Below, piece by piece: positions 38,693 to 52,887 of a DNA stretch of 64,000 nt. Below the pieces are notes generated by a model. It was not told the DNA's origin. It saw only the letters and a program-made list of their open reading frames with translations, and ran no database searches. The translations under genes and the position numbers were made by a program. The first letter of the stretch is position 1; every line of letters begins with the position of its first letter. The DNA comes from Calliopsis andreniformis (Eukaryota > Arthropoda > Insecta > Hymenoptera > Andrenidae), in NCBI RefSeq assembly GCF_051401765.1, contig NW_027480597.1, positions 682,001 through 746,000 on the forward strand. The letters run 5' to 3'.

Positions 38693-39835
38693 ATGTCTGC
38701 TATGGCTATGGCTATGGCTATAGCTGCTATGGCTATGTCTATGGCTATGACTGCAATGGCTATGGCTATGGCTGCTATGGCTATGGCTATGGCTGCTATG
38801 GCTGTGGTTATGGGTGCTATGGCTATTGCTATGGCTGCTATGGCTATGGCTATGGCTGCTGTGGCTATGGCCATGGCTGCTATGGCTATGGCTATGGCTA
38901 TGGCTATGACTGCTATGGCTTTGTCTATGGCTGCTATGGGTATGGCTATGCCTATGGCAGCTATGGCTATGGCTATGGCTGCTATGGCTGTGCCTATGTC
39001 TGCTATGGCTATGGCTATGGCTGCTATGGCTATGGCTATGGCTGCTATGGCTATGGCTATGGCTATGGCTATGGCTGCTATGGCTATGGCTATGGCTATG
39101 ACTGCTATGGCTATGGCTATGGCCGCTATGGATATGGCTATGTCTATGGCTGCTATGGCTACGGCTTTGGCTACTATGGCCATTGGTATGGCTGCTATGG
39201 CTATGGCTATGGCTGCTATGGCTATGGCTACGGCTATGGTTTTGGCGGCTATGGCTATGTCTATGGCTATGGCTGCAATGGCTATGGCTTTGGCTACTAT
39301 GGCCATGGCTATGGCTTTGGCTACTATGGCCATGGCTGTGGCTGCTGTGGCTATGGCTATGGCTGCTATGGCTATGATTATGTCTATGGCTGCTAAGGCT
39401 ATGGCTATGTCTACGGCAGCTATGGCTATGGCTATTGCTGCTATGGCTGTGGCTATGTCTGCTATGGCTGTGGCTATGGCTGCTATGGCTATGGCTTTGG
39501 CTACTATGGCCATGGCTATGGCAGCTATGGCTAGAGCTATGGCTGCTATGGCTATGGTTATGTCTATGGCTGCTAAGGATATGGCTATGTCTACGGCTGC
39601 TGCGGCTCTGGCTCTCGCTGCTATGGATATGCCTATGGCTGCTATGGCTATGGCTATGGCTGCTATGGCTGTGGTTATGGCTGCAATGGCTATGGCAATG
39701 GCTGCTATGGCTATGGCTATGGCTGCGGCTGCTATGGCTACGGCTGCTATGGCTATGGCTATGGCTGCTATGGCTATGGCTATGGCTATGTCTGCTATGA
39801 CTATGGCTACGGCCAAGGCTGCTATGGCTATGGCT
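38633..39835 (+). repeat. About 2.14-kb spaced duplicate, copy 1
   Basis: The fusion word created by the 489-bp duplication, CCGCTATGGCTGTGG at 38,634, reappears at 40,791 (offset 2,157). Later landmarks, 39,435 with 41,571 and the TAG at 39,532 with 41,668, have offset 2,136, again one 21-bp unit less. The order of events is therefore 489-bp duplication first, then copying of this block to 40.8-42.0 kb. Confidence 0.83.
38693..39129 (+). repeat. 489-bp tandem duplication, copy 2 (partial)
   Basis: This is the partner of 38,204-38,692. It carries GCTGTGCCTATG near 38,988 where copy 1 and all relatives have GCTGTGGCTATG. It then continues into CCGCTATGGATATGG, whereas the 5.8-, 18.5- and 29.0-kb copies read GGATGTGG. 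Confidence 0.8.
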
Positions 39836-40080
39836 ATGGCTATGTCTGCTATGGCTATGGCTATGGCTAAGGCTGCTGTAGCTATGGCTATGGCCGCTTT
39901 GGCAATGGCTACAGCTGCTATGGCTATGGCTATGCCATTGGCTGCTATGGCTATGGCTATGATTATGGCTGCTATGGCTGTGGCTATGTGTGTGTCTGCT
40001 ATGGATATAGCTATGGCTGCTATGGCTCTGCTAACGGCTGCTATGGCTATCGCTATGGATGCTATGGCTATGGTTATGGC

Positions 40081-40740
40081 TGCATTGGCTATGGCTATTG
40101 CTGCTAAGGCTATGGCTATGTCCACGGCTGCTGTGGCTCCGGCTCTGGCTGCTATAGCTATGGCTATGGCTGCTATGGCTATGGCTATGGCTGCAATGGC
40201 TATGGCTATGGCTGCTATGGCTATGGCTATGGATACGGCTGCTATGGCTATGGCTATGGCTATGTCTGCTATGGCTATGGCTATGGCTGCTATGGCTCTG
40301 CCTACGGCTGCTATGGCTATCGCTATGGATGCTATGGCTATGGTTATGGCTGCATTGGCTATGGCTATGGCTGCTATGGCTACGGCTATGGCTGCAATGG
40401 ATATGGCTGTGGCTGGTATGGCTATGGCTATGGCTATGGCTGCTATGGCTATGTCTTTGGCTATGGCTGCTATGGCTATGGTTTTGGATACTATGGCCAT
40501 GGCTGTGGCGGCTATGGCTATGGCTATGATTATGGCTGCTATGGCTGTGGCTATGTGTGTGTCTGCTATGGATATAGCTATGGCTGCTATGGCTATGCCT
40601 ACGGCTGCTACGGCTATCGCTATGGCTGCTATGGCTATGGCTATGGCTGCTATGACTATGGCTATGGCTGCTATGGCTACGGCTATAGCTGCTATGGCTA
40701 TGGCTATGGCTGCAATGGCTAAGGTTATGACTATGGCTAT
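40081..40740 (+). repeat. Mosaic segment assembled from several repeat families
   Basis: Within about 660 bp the sequence switches from marker-cassette context to the TAA module (TTGCTGCTAAGG, then TGTCCACGG), then to the GGATACGGC family, then back at 40,290 to GCTCTGCCTACGGC. From there it is collinear with 42,155-42,586 at an offset of 1,866. At 40,740 it jumps to the 38.6-kb block. A related but not identical mosaic lies at 42,830-43,020. The word GCTCTGCTAACGG at 40,025 is unique in the window. Confidence 0.7.
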
Positions 40741-40789
40741 GGCTGCTATGGCTATGGCTATGGCTATGACTGCTATGGCTATGGCTATG

Positions 40790-41971
40790 GCCGCTATGGC
40801 TGTGGTTATGGGTGCTATGGCTATTGCTATGGCTGCTATGGCTATGGCTATGTCTGCTATGGCTATGGCTATGGCTATAGCTGCTATGGCTATGTCTATG
40901 GCTATGACTGCAATGGCTATGGCTATGGCTGCTATGGCTATGGCTATGGCTGCTATGGCTGTGGTTATGGGTGCTATGGCTATTGCTATGGCTGCTATGG
41001 CTATGGCTATGGCTGCTGTGGCCATGGCCATGGCTGCTATGGCTATGGCTATGGCTATGGCTATGACTGCTATGGCTTTGTCTATGGCTGCTATGGGTAT
41101 GGCTATGCCTATGGCAGCTATGGCTATGGCTATGGCTGCTATGGCTGTGGCTATGTCTGCTATGGCTATGGCTATGGCTGCTATGGCTATGGCTATGGCT
41201 GCTATGGCTATGGCTATGGCTATGGCGATGGCTGCTATGGCTATGGCTATGGCTATGACTGCTATGGCTATGGCTATGGCCGCTATGGCTATGGCTATGG
41301 CTGCTATGGCTACGGCTTTGGCTACTATGGCCATTGGTATGGCTGCTATGGCTATGGCTATGGCTACGGCTATGGTTTTGGCGGCTATGGCTATGTCTAT
41401 GGCTATGGCTGCAATGGCTATGGCTTTGGCTACTATGGCCATGGCTATGGCTTTGGCTACTATGGCCATGGCTGTGGCTGCTGTGGCTATGGCTATGGCT
41501 GCTATGGCTTTGATTATGTCTATGGCTGCTAAGGCTATGGCTATGTCTACGGCTGCTATGGCTATGGCTATTGCTGCTATGGCTGTGGCTATGTCTGCTA
41601 TGGCTGTGGCTATGGCTGCTATGGCTATGGCTTTGGCTACTATGGCCATGGCTATGGCAGCTATGGCTAGAGCTATGGCTGCTATGGCTATGGTTATGTC
41701 TATGGCTGCTAAGGATATGGCTATGCCTACGGCTGCTGCGGCTCTGGCTCTCGCTGCTATGGATATGCCTATGGCTGCTATGGCTATGGCTATGGCTGCT
41801 ATGGCTGTGGTTATGGCTGCAATGGCTATGGCAATGACTGCTATGGCTATGGCTATGGCTGCGGCTGCTATGGCTACGGCTGCTATGGCTATGGCTATGG
41901 CTGCTATGGCTATGGCTATGGCTATGTCTGATATGACTATGGCTACGGCCAAGGCTGCTATGGCTATGGCT
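40790..41971 (+). repeat. About 2.14-kb spaced duplicate, copy 2
   Basis: This is the downstream partner of 38,633-39,835. It is one 21-bp unit shorter and carries private changes: GGCCATGGCCATGG near 41,023, GGCGATGGC near 41,224, GGCTTTGATTATG near 41,506 and TATGTCTGATATGAC near 41,925, the last adding a TGA in the base-1 phase. Confidence 0.8.
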
Positions 41972-43493
41972 ATGGCTATGTCTGCTATGGCTATGGCTAT
42001 GGCTAAGGCTGCTGTAGCTATGGCTATGGCCGCTTTGGCAATGGCTACAGCTGCTATGGCTATGGCTATGCCATTGGCTGCTATGGCTATGGCTATGATT
42101 ATGGCTGCTATGGCTGTGGCTATGTGTGTGTCTGCTATGGATATAGCTATGGCTGCTATGGCTCTGCCTACGGCTGCTATGGCTATCGCTATGGATGCTA
42201 TGGCTATGGTTATGGCTGCATTGGCTATGGCTATGGCTGCTATGGCTACGGCTATGGCTGCAATGGATATGGCTGTGGCTGGTATGGCTATGGCTATGGC
42301 TATGGCTGCTATGGCTATGACTTTGGCTATGGCTGCTATGACTATGGTTTTGGATACTATGGCCATGGCTGTGGCGGCTATGGCTATGGCTATGATTATG
42401 GCTGCTATGGCTGTGGCTATGTGTGTGTCTGCTATGGATATAGCTATGGCTGCTATGGCTATGCCTACGGCTGCTACGGCTATCGCTATGGCTGCTATGG
42501 CTATGGCTATGGCTGCTATGACTATGGCTATGGCTGCTATGGCTACGGCTATGGCTGCTATGGCTATGGCTATGGCTGCAATGGCTAAGGTTATGACTAT
42601 GGCAGCTATGGCTATGGCTACGGCTGCTATGGCTATGGATGCTATGGCTATGTCTACGGCTGCTGTGGCTCTGGCTCTGGCTGCTATGGATATGTCTATG
42701 GCTGCTATGCCTATGGCTGCTATAGCTATGGCTATGGCTATGGCTGCTAAGGCTATGGCTATGTCTACGGCTGCTGTGGCTCCGGCTCTGGCTGCTATAG
42801 CTATGGCTATGGCTGCTATGGCTATGGCTATGGCTGCAATGGCTATGGCTATGGCTGCTATGGCTATGGCTATGGATACGGCTGCTATGGCTATGGCTAT
42901 GGCTATGTCTGCTATGGCTATGGCTATGGCTGCTATGGCTCTGCCTACGGCTGCTATGGCTATCGCTATGGATGCTATGGCTATGGTTATGGCTGCATTG
43001 GCTATGTCTACGGCTGCTGTGGCTCCGGCTCTGGCTGCTATAGCTATGGCTATGGCTGCTATGGCTATGGCTATGGCTGCTATGGCTATGGCTATGTCTA
43101 CTATGGCTGCTATGGCTATGGCTATGGCTGCTGTGGCTACGGCTGTGGCTGCTATGGCTATGGCTATGGCTATAGCTGCTATGGCTATGGCTATGACTAT
43201 GGCTATTGCTGCTAAGGCTATGGCGATGGCTATGGCTGCTATGGCTATGGCTATGGCTGCTATGGCTGTGGTTATGTCTGCTATGGTTATGGCTATGGCT
43301 GCTATGGCTGTGGCTATGCCTATGGTTGCTTTGTCTATGGCTATGGCCATGACTGCTATGGCTATGGCTATGGCTGCTATGGGTATGGCTATGGCTATGG
43401 CTGCTATGGCTATGGCTATGGCTGCAATGGCTATGGCTATGGCTGCTATGGCTATGACTATGGATACGGCTGCTATGGCTATGGCAATGGCTA

Positions 43494-45150
43494 TGTCTGC
43501 TATGGCTATGGCTATGGCTGCTATGGTTATGGCTATGGCGACTATGGCTGCTATGGCTATGGCTATGGCTACTATGGCTATGGATACGGCTGCTATGGCT
43601 ATGGCTATGGCTATGGCTGCTATGGCTATGCCTATGGCTGCTATGGCTATGGCTATGGCTATGGCTATGGCTGCTATGGCTATGTCTTTGGCTATGGCTG
43701 CTATGGCTATGGTTTTAGATACAATGGCCATGGCTGTGGCGGCTATGGCTATTTCTATGGCTGCTATGGCTATGGTTATGTCTATGGCCCCTAAGGCTAT
43801 GGCTATGTCTACGGCTGCTGTGGCTCTGGCTCTGGCTGCTATGGCTATGTCTATGGCTGCTATGGCTATGGCTATGGCTGCTGTGGCTGTGGTTATGTCT
43901 GCTATGGCTATTGCTATGGCTGCTATGGCTATGGCTATGGCTGCTATGGCTATGGCTATGGCTATGGCTGTTATGGCTATGGCTATGGCTATGACTGCTA
44001 TGGCTATGGCTATGGCTGCTGTGGGTATGGCTATGCTTATGGCTGCTGTGGCTATGGCCATGACTGCTATGGCTGTGGCTATGACTGCTCTGGCTATGGC
44101 TATTGCTGCTATGGCTATGGCTATGGCTGCTATGGCTATGGCTATGGCTGCTACGGCTATGGCTATGGCTATGGCTATGGCTGCTATGGCTATGGCTGTT
44201 ATGGCTATGGCTATGGCTATGACTGCTATGGCTATGGCTATGGCTGCTATGGCTATCGCTATGGCTGCTATGGCTATAGCTATGGCTGCTATTGCTATGG
44301 TTATGGCTATGAATGCTAAGGCTATGGCTATGTCTACGGCTGCTGTGGCACTGGCTCCGGCTGCTATGGGTATGCCTATGACTGCTATGGCTATCGCTAT
44401 GGCTGCTATGGCTGCTATGGCTATGGCTATGGCTGCTACGGCTATGGCTATGGCAGCTATGGCTATGGCTATGGCTATGGCTATGGCTGCTATGGCTATG
44501 GCTATGGCTATGTCTGCTATGACTATGGCTACGGCCAAGGCTGCTATGGCTATGGCTATGGCTATGTCTGCTATGGGTATGGCTATGGCTAAGGCTGCTG
44601 TGGCTATGGCTATGGCCGCTTTGGCAATGGCTACAGCTGCTATGGCTATGGCTATGGCATTGGCTGCTATGGCTATGGCTATGATTATGGCTGCTATGGC
44701 TGTGGCTATGTGTGTGTCTGCTATGGATATAGCTATGGTTGCTATGGCTCTGCCTACGGCTGCTATGGCTATCGCTATGGATGCTATGGCTATGGTTATG
44801 GCTGCATTGGCTATGGCTATGGCTGCTACGGCTACGGCTATGGCTGCTATGGCTATGGCTATGGCTGCATCGGCTATGGCTATGGCTGCTATGGCTATGG
44901 CTATAGCTATGGCTATGGCTATGACTGCTATGTCTATGGCTATGGCTGCTATGGCTATGGCTTTGGCTACTATGGCCATGCCTATGGCAGCTATGGCTAT
45001 GGCTATGGCTGCTATGGCTGTGGTTATGTCTGCTATGGCTATGGCTATGGCTGCTATGGTTATGGCTATGGCTGCTATGGCTGTGGCTATGGCTATGGCT
45101 GCTTTGTCTCTGGCTATGGCCATGATTGCTATGGCTATGGCTATGGCTGC
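43494..45150 (+). repeat. 5,283-bp spaced duplicate, copy 1
   Basis: GTCTGC at 43,494, TTTTAGATAC at 43,713 and the cassette start GTG at 44,710 recur at 48,777, 48,996 and 49,993, each 5,283 bp on. A private difference in copy 1 is GCTATGCTTATGG near 44,030. Collinearity ends near 45,150, where copy 1 reads GGTATGGCTATTGC and copy 2 GGTATGGCTATGG. Confidence 0.86.
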
Positions 45151-48100
45151 TATGGGTATGGCTATTGCTACGGCTGCTATGGCTATGGCTATGGCTGCTA
45201 TGGCTATGGCTATGGCTATGGCTGCTATGGCTATGTCTATGGCTATAACTGCTATGGCTATGGCTATGCCTGCTATGGCTATGGCTATGGCTGCTATGGC
45301 TATGGCTATGGCTGCTATGGCTGTGGTTATGGCTGCTATGGCTATTGCTATGGCTGCTATGGCTATGGCTATGGCCGCTTTGGCAATGGCTACAGCTGCT
45401 ATGGCTATGGCTATGGCATTGGCTGCTATGGCTATGGCTATGATTATGGCTGCTATGGCTGTGGCTATGTGTGTGTCTGCTATGGATATAGCTATGGTTG
45501 CTATGGCTCTGCCTACGGCTGCTATGGCTATCGCTATGGATGCTATGGCTATGGTTATGGCTGCATTGGCTATGGGTATGGCTGCTATGGCTACGGCTAT
45601 GGCTGCTATGGCTATGGCTATGGCTGCATCGGCTATGGCTATGGCTGCTATGGCTATGGCTATGGCTATGGCTATGGCTATGATTGCTATGGCTATGGCT
45701 ATGGCTGCTATGGGTATGGCTATGGCTGCTATGGCCATGGCTATGGCTATGGCTATGGATGCTATGGCTATGTCTATGGCTATGGCTGCTATGGCTATGG
45801 CTTTGGCTACTATTGCCATGCCTATGGCAGCTATGGCTATGGCTATGGCTGCTATGGCTGTGGTTATGTCTGCTATGGCTATGGCTATGGCTGCTATGGT
45901 TATGGCTATGACTGCTATGGCTGTGGCTATGACTATGGCTGCTTTGTCTCTGGCTATGGCCATGATTGCTATGGCTATGGCTATGGCTGCTATGGGTATG
46001 GCTATGGCTATGGCTGCTATGGCTATGGCTATGTCTGCTATGGCTATGGCTATGGCTATAGCTGCTATGACTATGTCTATGGCTATGACTGCTATGGCTA
46101 TGGCTATGGCTGCTATGGCTATGGCTATGGCTGCTGTGGCTGTGGTTATGGCTGCTATGGCTATTGCTATGGCTGCTATGGCTATGGCTATGGCTGCTAT
46201 GGCTATGGCTATGGCTGCTATGGCTATGGCTATGGCTATGGCTATGACTGCTATGGCTATGTCTATGGCTGCTATGGGTATGGCTATGCCTATGGCAGCT
46301 ATGGCTATGGCTATGGCTGCTATGGCTGTGGCTATGTCTGCTATGGCAATGGCTATGGCTGCTATGGCTATGGCTATGGCTGCTATGGCTATGGCTATGG
46401 CTATGGCTATGGCTGCTATGGCTGTGGCTATGGCTGCTATGGCTATGGCTATGGCTATGGCTATGACTGCTATGGCTATGGCTATGGCAGCTATGGCTAT
46501 AGCTATGGCTGCTATGGCTATGGTTATGTCTATGGCTGCTAAGGATATGGCTATGTCTACGGCTGCTGCGGCTCTGGCTCTCGCTGCTATGGATATGCCT
46601 ATGGCTGCTATGGCTATGGCTATGGCTGCTATGGCTGTGGTTATGGCTGCAATGGCTATGGCAATGGCTGCTATGGCTATGGCTATGGCTGCGGCTGCTA
46701 TGGCTACGGCTGCTATGGCTATGGCTATGGCTGCTATGGCTATGGCTATGGCTATGTCTGCTATGACTATGGCTACGGCCAAGGCTGCTATGGCTATGGC
46801 TATGGCTATGTCTGCTATGGCTATGGCTATGGCTAAGGCTGCTGTGGCTATGGCTATGGCCGCTTTGGCAATGGCTACAGCTGCTATGGCTATGGCTATG
46901 GCATTGGCTGCTATGGCTATGGCTATGATTATATCTGCTATGGCTGTGGCTATGTGTGTGTCTGCAATGGATATAGCTATGGCTGCTATGGCTCTGCCTA
47001 AGGCTGCTATGGCTATGGCTATGGCTGCTATGGCTATCGCTATGGCTGCTATGGCTATGGCTATGGCTGCTATGGCTATGGTTATGGCTATGAATGCTAA
47101 GGCTATGGCTATGTCTACGGCTGCTGTGGCTCTGGCTCCGGCTGCTATGGGTATGCCTATGGCTGCTATGGCTATCGCTATGGCTGCTATGGCTGCTATG
47201 GCTATGGCTATGGCTGCTACGGCTATGGCTATGGCTGCTATTGCTATGGCTATGGCTATGGCTATGGCTGCTGTGGCTATGTCTATGTCTATGGCTATGG
47301 CTGCTATGGCTATGGCTTTGGCTACTATGGCCATGGCTATGGCAGCTATGGCTATAGCTATGGCTGCTATGGCTATGGTTATGTCTATGGCTGCTAAGGA
47401 TATGGCTATCTCTACGGCTGCTGCGGCTCTGGCTCTCGCTGCTATGGATATGCCTATGGCTGCTATGGCTATGGCTATGGCTGCTATGGCTGTGGTTATG
47501 GCTGCTATGGCTATTGCTATGGCTGCTAAGGCTATGGCTATGGCTGCTGTGGCTATGGCTATGGCTGCTATGGCTATGGCTATGGCTATGGCTATGACTG
47601 CTATGGCTTTGTCTATGGCTGCTATGGGTATGGCTATGCCTATGGCAGCTATGGCTATGGCTATGGCTGCTATGGCTGTGGCTATGTCTGCTATGGCTAT
47701 GGCTATGGCTGCTATGGCTATGGCTATGGCTGCTATGGCTATGGCTATGTCTATGGCTATGGCTGCTATGGCTATGGCTATGGCTATGACTGCTATGGCT
47801 ATGGCTATGGCCGCTATGGATATGGCTATGTCTATGGCTGCTATGGCTACGGCTTTGGCTACTATGGCCATTGGTATGGCTGCTATGGCTATGGCTATGG
47901 CTGCTATGGCTATGGCTACGGCTATGGTTTTGGCGGCTATGGCTATGTCTATGGCTATGGCTGCAATGGCTATGGCTTTGGCTACTATGGCCATGGCTAT
48001 GGCTTTGGCTACTATGGCCATGGCTGTGGCTGCTGTGGCTATGGCTATGGCTGCTATGGCTATGATTATGTCTATGGCTGCTAAGGCTATGGCTATGTCT

Positions 48101-48776
48101 ACGGCTGCTATGGCTATGGCTATTGCTGCTATGGCTGTGGCTATGTCTGCTATGGCTGTGGCTATGGCTGCTATGGCTATGGCTTTGGCTACTATGGCCA
48201 TGGCTATGGCAGCTATGGCTAGAGCTATGGCTGCTATGGCTATGGTTATGTCTATGGCTGCTAAGGATATGGCTATGTCTACTGCTGCTGCGGCTCCGGC
48301 TCTCGCTGCTATGGATATGCCTATGGCTGCTATGGCTATGGCTATGGCTGCTATGGCTGTGGTTATGGCTGCAATGGCTATGGCAATGGCTGCTATGGCT
48401 ATGGCTATGGCTGCGGCTGCTATGGCTACGGCTGCTATGGCTATGGCTATGGCTGCTATGACTATGGCTATGGCTGCTATGGCTACGGCTATGGCTGCTA
48501 TGGCTATGGCTATGGCTGCAATGGCTAAGGTTATGACTATGGCAGCTATGGCTATGGCTACGGCTGCTATGGCTATGGATGCTATGGCTATGTCTACGGC
48601 TGCTGTGGCTCTGGCTCTGGCTGCTATGGATATGTCTATGGCTGCTATGCCTATTTCTGCTATAGCTATGGTTATGGCTATGGCTGCTAAGGCTATGGCT
48701 ATGTCTACGGCTGCTGTGGCTCCGGCTCTGGCTGCTATAGCTATGGCTATGGCTGCTATGGCTATGGCTATGGCTA

Positions 48777-50433
48777 TGTCTGCTATGGCTATGGCTATGG
48801 CTGCTATGGTTATGGCTATGGCGACTATGGCTGCTATGGCTATGGCTATGGCTACTATGGCTATGGATACGGCTGCTATGGCTATGGCTATGGCTATGTC
48901 TGCTATGGCTATGGCTATGGCTGCTATGGCTATGGCTATGGCTATGGCTATGGCTGCTATGGCTATGTCTTTGGCTATGGCTGCTATGGCTATGGTTTTA
49001 GATACAATGGCCATGGCTGTGGCGGCTATGGCTATTTCTATGGCTGCTATGGCTATGGTTATGTCTATGGCCCCTAAGGCTATGGCTATGTCTACGGCTG
49101 CTGTGGCTCTGGCTCTGGCTGCTATGGCTATGGCTATGGCTGCTATGGCTATGGCTATGGCTGCTGTGGCTGTGGTTATGTCTGCTATGGCTATTGCTAT
49201 GGCTGCTATGGCTATGGCTATGGCTGCTATGGCTATGGCTATGGCTATGGCTGTTATGGCTATGGCTATGGCTATGACTGCTATGGCTATGGCTATGGCT
49301 GCTGTGGGTATGGCTATGCCTATGGCTGCTGTGGCTATGGCCATGACTGCTATGGCTGTGGCTATGACTGCTCTGGCTATGGCTATTGCTGCTATGGCTA
49401 TGGCTATGGCTGCTATGGCTATGGCTATGGCTGCTACGGCTATGGCTATGGCTATGGCTATGGCTGCTATGGCTATGGCTGTTATGGCTATGGCTATGGC
49501 TATGACTGCTATGGCTATGGCTATGGCTGCTATGGCTATCGCTATGGCTGCTATGGCTATAGCTATGGCTGCTATGGCTATGGTTATGGCTATGAATGCT
49601 AAGGCTATGGCTATGTCTACGGCTGCTGTGGCACTGGCTCCGGCTGCTATGGGTATGCCTATGACTGCTATGGCTATCGCTATGGCTGCTATGGCTGCTA
49701 TGGCTATGGCTATGGCTGCTACGGCTATGGCTATGGCTGCTATGGCTATGGCTATGGCTATGGCTATGGCTGCTATGGCTATGGCTATGGCTATGTCTGC
49801 TATGACTATGGCTACGGCCAAGGCTGCTATGGCTATGGCTATGGCTATGTCTGCTATGGGTATGGCTATGGCTAAGGCTGCTGTGGCTATGGCTATGGCC
49901 GCTTTGGCAATGGCTACAGCTGCTATGGCTATGGCTATGGCATTGGCTGCTATGGCTATGGCTATGATTATGGCTGCTATGGCTGTGGCTATGTGTGTGT
50001 CTGCTATGGATATAGCTATGGTTGCTATGGCTCTGCCTACGGCTGCTATGGCTATCGCTATGGATGCTATGGCTATGGTTATGGCTGCATTGGCTATGGC
50101 TATGGCTGCTACGGCTACGGCTATGGCTGCTATGGCTATGGCTATGGCTGCATCGGCTATGGCTATGGCTGCTATGGCTATGGCTATAGCTATGGCTATG
50201 GCTATGACTGCTATGTCTATGGCTATGGCTGCTATGGCTATGGCTTTGGCTACTATGGCCATGCCTATGGCAGCTATGGCTATGGCTATGGCTGCTATGG
50301 CTGTGGTTATGTCTGCTATGGCTATGGCTATGGCTGCTATGGTTATGGCTATGGCTGCTATGGCTGTGGCTATGGCTATGGCTGCTTTGTCTCTTGCTAT
50401 GGCCATGATTGCTATGGCTATGGCTATGGCTGC
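48777..50433 (+). repeat. 5,283-bp spaced duplicate, copy 2
   Basis: This partner of 43,494-45,150 has private differences TGTCTCTTGCTATGG near 50,390 and GGCTGCTGTGGC near 50,690 in its continuation. It forms the last large block of the left family before the 1,359-bp family starts at about 51.5 kb. Confidence 0.85.
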
Positions 50434-51522
50434 TATGGGTATGGCTATGGCTATGGCTGCTATGGCTATGGCTATGTCTGCTATGGCTATGGCTATGGCT
50501 ATAGCTGCTATGGCTATGTCTATGGCTATGACTGCTATGGCTATGGCTATGGCTGCTATGGCTATGGCTATGGCTGCTATGGCTGTGGTTATGGCTGCTA
50601 TGGCTATTGCTATGGCTGCTATGGCTATGGCTATGGCCGCTTTGGCAATGGCTACAGCTGCTATGGCTATGGCTATGGCATTGGCTGCTGTGGCTATGGC
50701 TATGATTATGGCTGCTATGGCTGTGGCTATGTGTGTGTCTGCTATGGATATAGCTATGGTTGCTATGGCTCTGCCTACGGCTGCTATGGCTATCGCTATG
50801 GATGCTATGGCTATGGCTATGGCTGCATTGGCTATGGCTATGGCTGCTATGGCTACGGCTATGGCTGCTATGGCTATGGCTATGGCTGCATCGGCTATGG
50901 CTATGGCTGCTATTTCTATGGCTATGGCTATGGCTATGGCTATGGCTATGATTGCTATGGCTATGGCTATGGCTGCTATGGGTATGGATATGGCTGCTAT
51001 GGCCATGGCTATGGCTATGGCTATGGATGCTATGGCTATGTCTATGGCTATGTCTGCTATGGCTATGGCTATGGCTGCTATGGCTGTGTCTATGGCTGCT
51101 ATGGCTATGGCTATGGCTATGGCTGCTATGGCTATGTCTATGGCTATAAGTGCTATGGCTATGGCTATGGCTGCTATGGCTATGGCTATGGCTGCTATGG
51201 CTGTGGTTATGGCTGCTATGGCTATTGCAATGGCTGCTATGGCTATGGCTATGGCTGCTATGGCTATGGCTATGGCTGCTATGGCTGTGGTTATGTCTGC
51301 TATGGCTATGGCTATGGCTGCTATGGGTATGGCTATGGCTATGGCTGCTATGGCTATGGCTATGTCTGCTATGGCTATGGCTATGGCTATAGCTGCTATG
51401 GCTATGTCTATGGCTATGGCTGCTTTGGCTATGGCTATGGCTGCTATGGCTATGGCTATGGCTGCTATGGCTGTGGCTATGGCTGCTATGGCTATTGCTA
51501 TGGCTGCTATGGCTGTGGCTAT

Positions 51523-52887
51523 GTGTGTGTCTACTATGGATATAGCTATGGCTGCTATGGCTCTGCCTACGGCTGCTATGGCTATCGCTATGGCTGCTAT
51601 GGCTATGGTTATGGCTGCTATGGCTATGGCTATGGCTGCTACGGCTGTGGCTATGGCTGCTATGGCTGTGACTATGGCTGCTATGGCTATGGCTATGGCT
51701 GCTATGGCTATGGTTCTGTGTATGGCTGCTAAGGCTATGGCTATGACTACGGCTGCTACGGCTATCGCTATGTCTGCTATGGCTATGGCTATGGCTATGG
51801 CTGCTATGGCTATGTCTATGGCTATAACTGCTATGGCTATGGCTATGGCTGCTATGGCTATGGCTATGGCTGCTATGGCTGTGGTTATGGCTGCTATGGG
51901 TTTGGCTATGGCTATGGCTGCTATGGCTATGGCTATGTCTGCTATGGCTATGGCTATGGCTATGGCTGCTATGGCTATGTCTATGGCTATAACTGCTATG
52001 GCTATGGCTATGGCTGCTATGGCTATGGCTATGGCTGCTATGGCTGTGGTTATGGCTGCTATGGCTATTGCTATGGCTGCTATGGCTATGGCTATGGCTG
52101 CTATGGCTATGGCTATGGCTATGGCTATGGCTGTTATGGCTATGGCTATGGCTACGACTGCTATGGCTATGTCTATGGCTGCTATGGGTGTGGCTATGCC
52201 TATGGCAGCTATGGCTATGACTATGGCTGCTATGGCTGTGGCTATGTCTGCTCTGGCTATGGCTATGGCTGCTATGGCTATGGCTATGGCTGCTATGGCT
52301 ATGGCTATGGCCATGGCTGCTATGGCTATGGCTATGGCTATGACTGCTATGGCTATGGCTATGGCCGCTATGGATATGGCTATGGCTATGGCTGCTATGG
52401 CTACGGCTTTGGCTACTATGGCCATTGGTATGGCTGCTATGGCTATGGCTATGGCTGCTATGGCTATGGCTATGGCTATGCCTGCTAAGGCTATGGCTAT
52501 GTCTACGGCTGCAGTGGCTCTGGCTCCGGCTGCTATGAGTATGCCTATGGCTGCTATGGCTATCGCTACGGCTGCTATGGCTATGGCTATGGCTGCTATG
52601 GCTATGGCTATGGCTGCTATGGCCATGGTTATGTCTATGGCTGCCAAGGCTATGGCTATGTCTACGGCTGCTGTGGCTCTGGCTCTGGCTGCTATGGCTA
52701 TGGCTATGGCTGCTATGGCTATGGCTATTTCTGCTATGGCTGTGGTTATGGCTGCTATGGCTATTGCTATGGCTGCTATGGCTATGGCTATGGCCGCTTT
52801 GGCAGTGGCTACAGCTGCTATGGCTATGGCTATGGCATCGGCTGCTATGGCTATGGCTATGATTATGGCTGCTATGTCTGTGGCTAT
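51523..52887 (+). repeat. 1,359-bp family unit 1 (1,365 bp)
   Basis: The unit opens with GTGTGTGTCTACTATGG and ATATAGC. It carries GCTGTGACTATGG and GGTTCTGTGTATGG, TAA at 51,730-51,732, GACTACGGCTGCTACGGC, GGTTTGGC, GGCCATTGG and CCTGCTAAGG, and ends with cassette head CCGCTTTGGCAGTGG near 52,794. It is six bases longer than the next unit, one hexamer. TATAACTGC occurs twice per unit. Confidence 0.87.
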
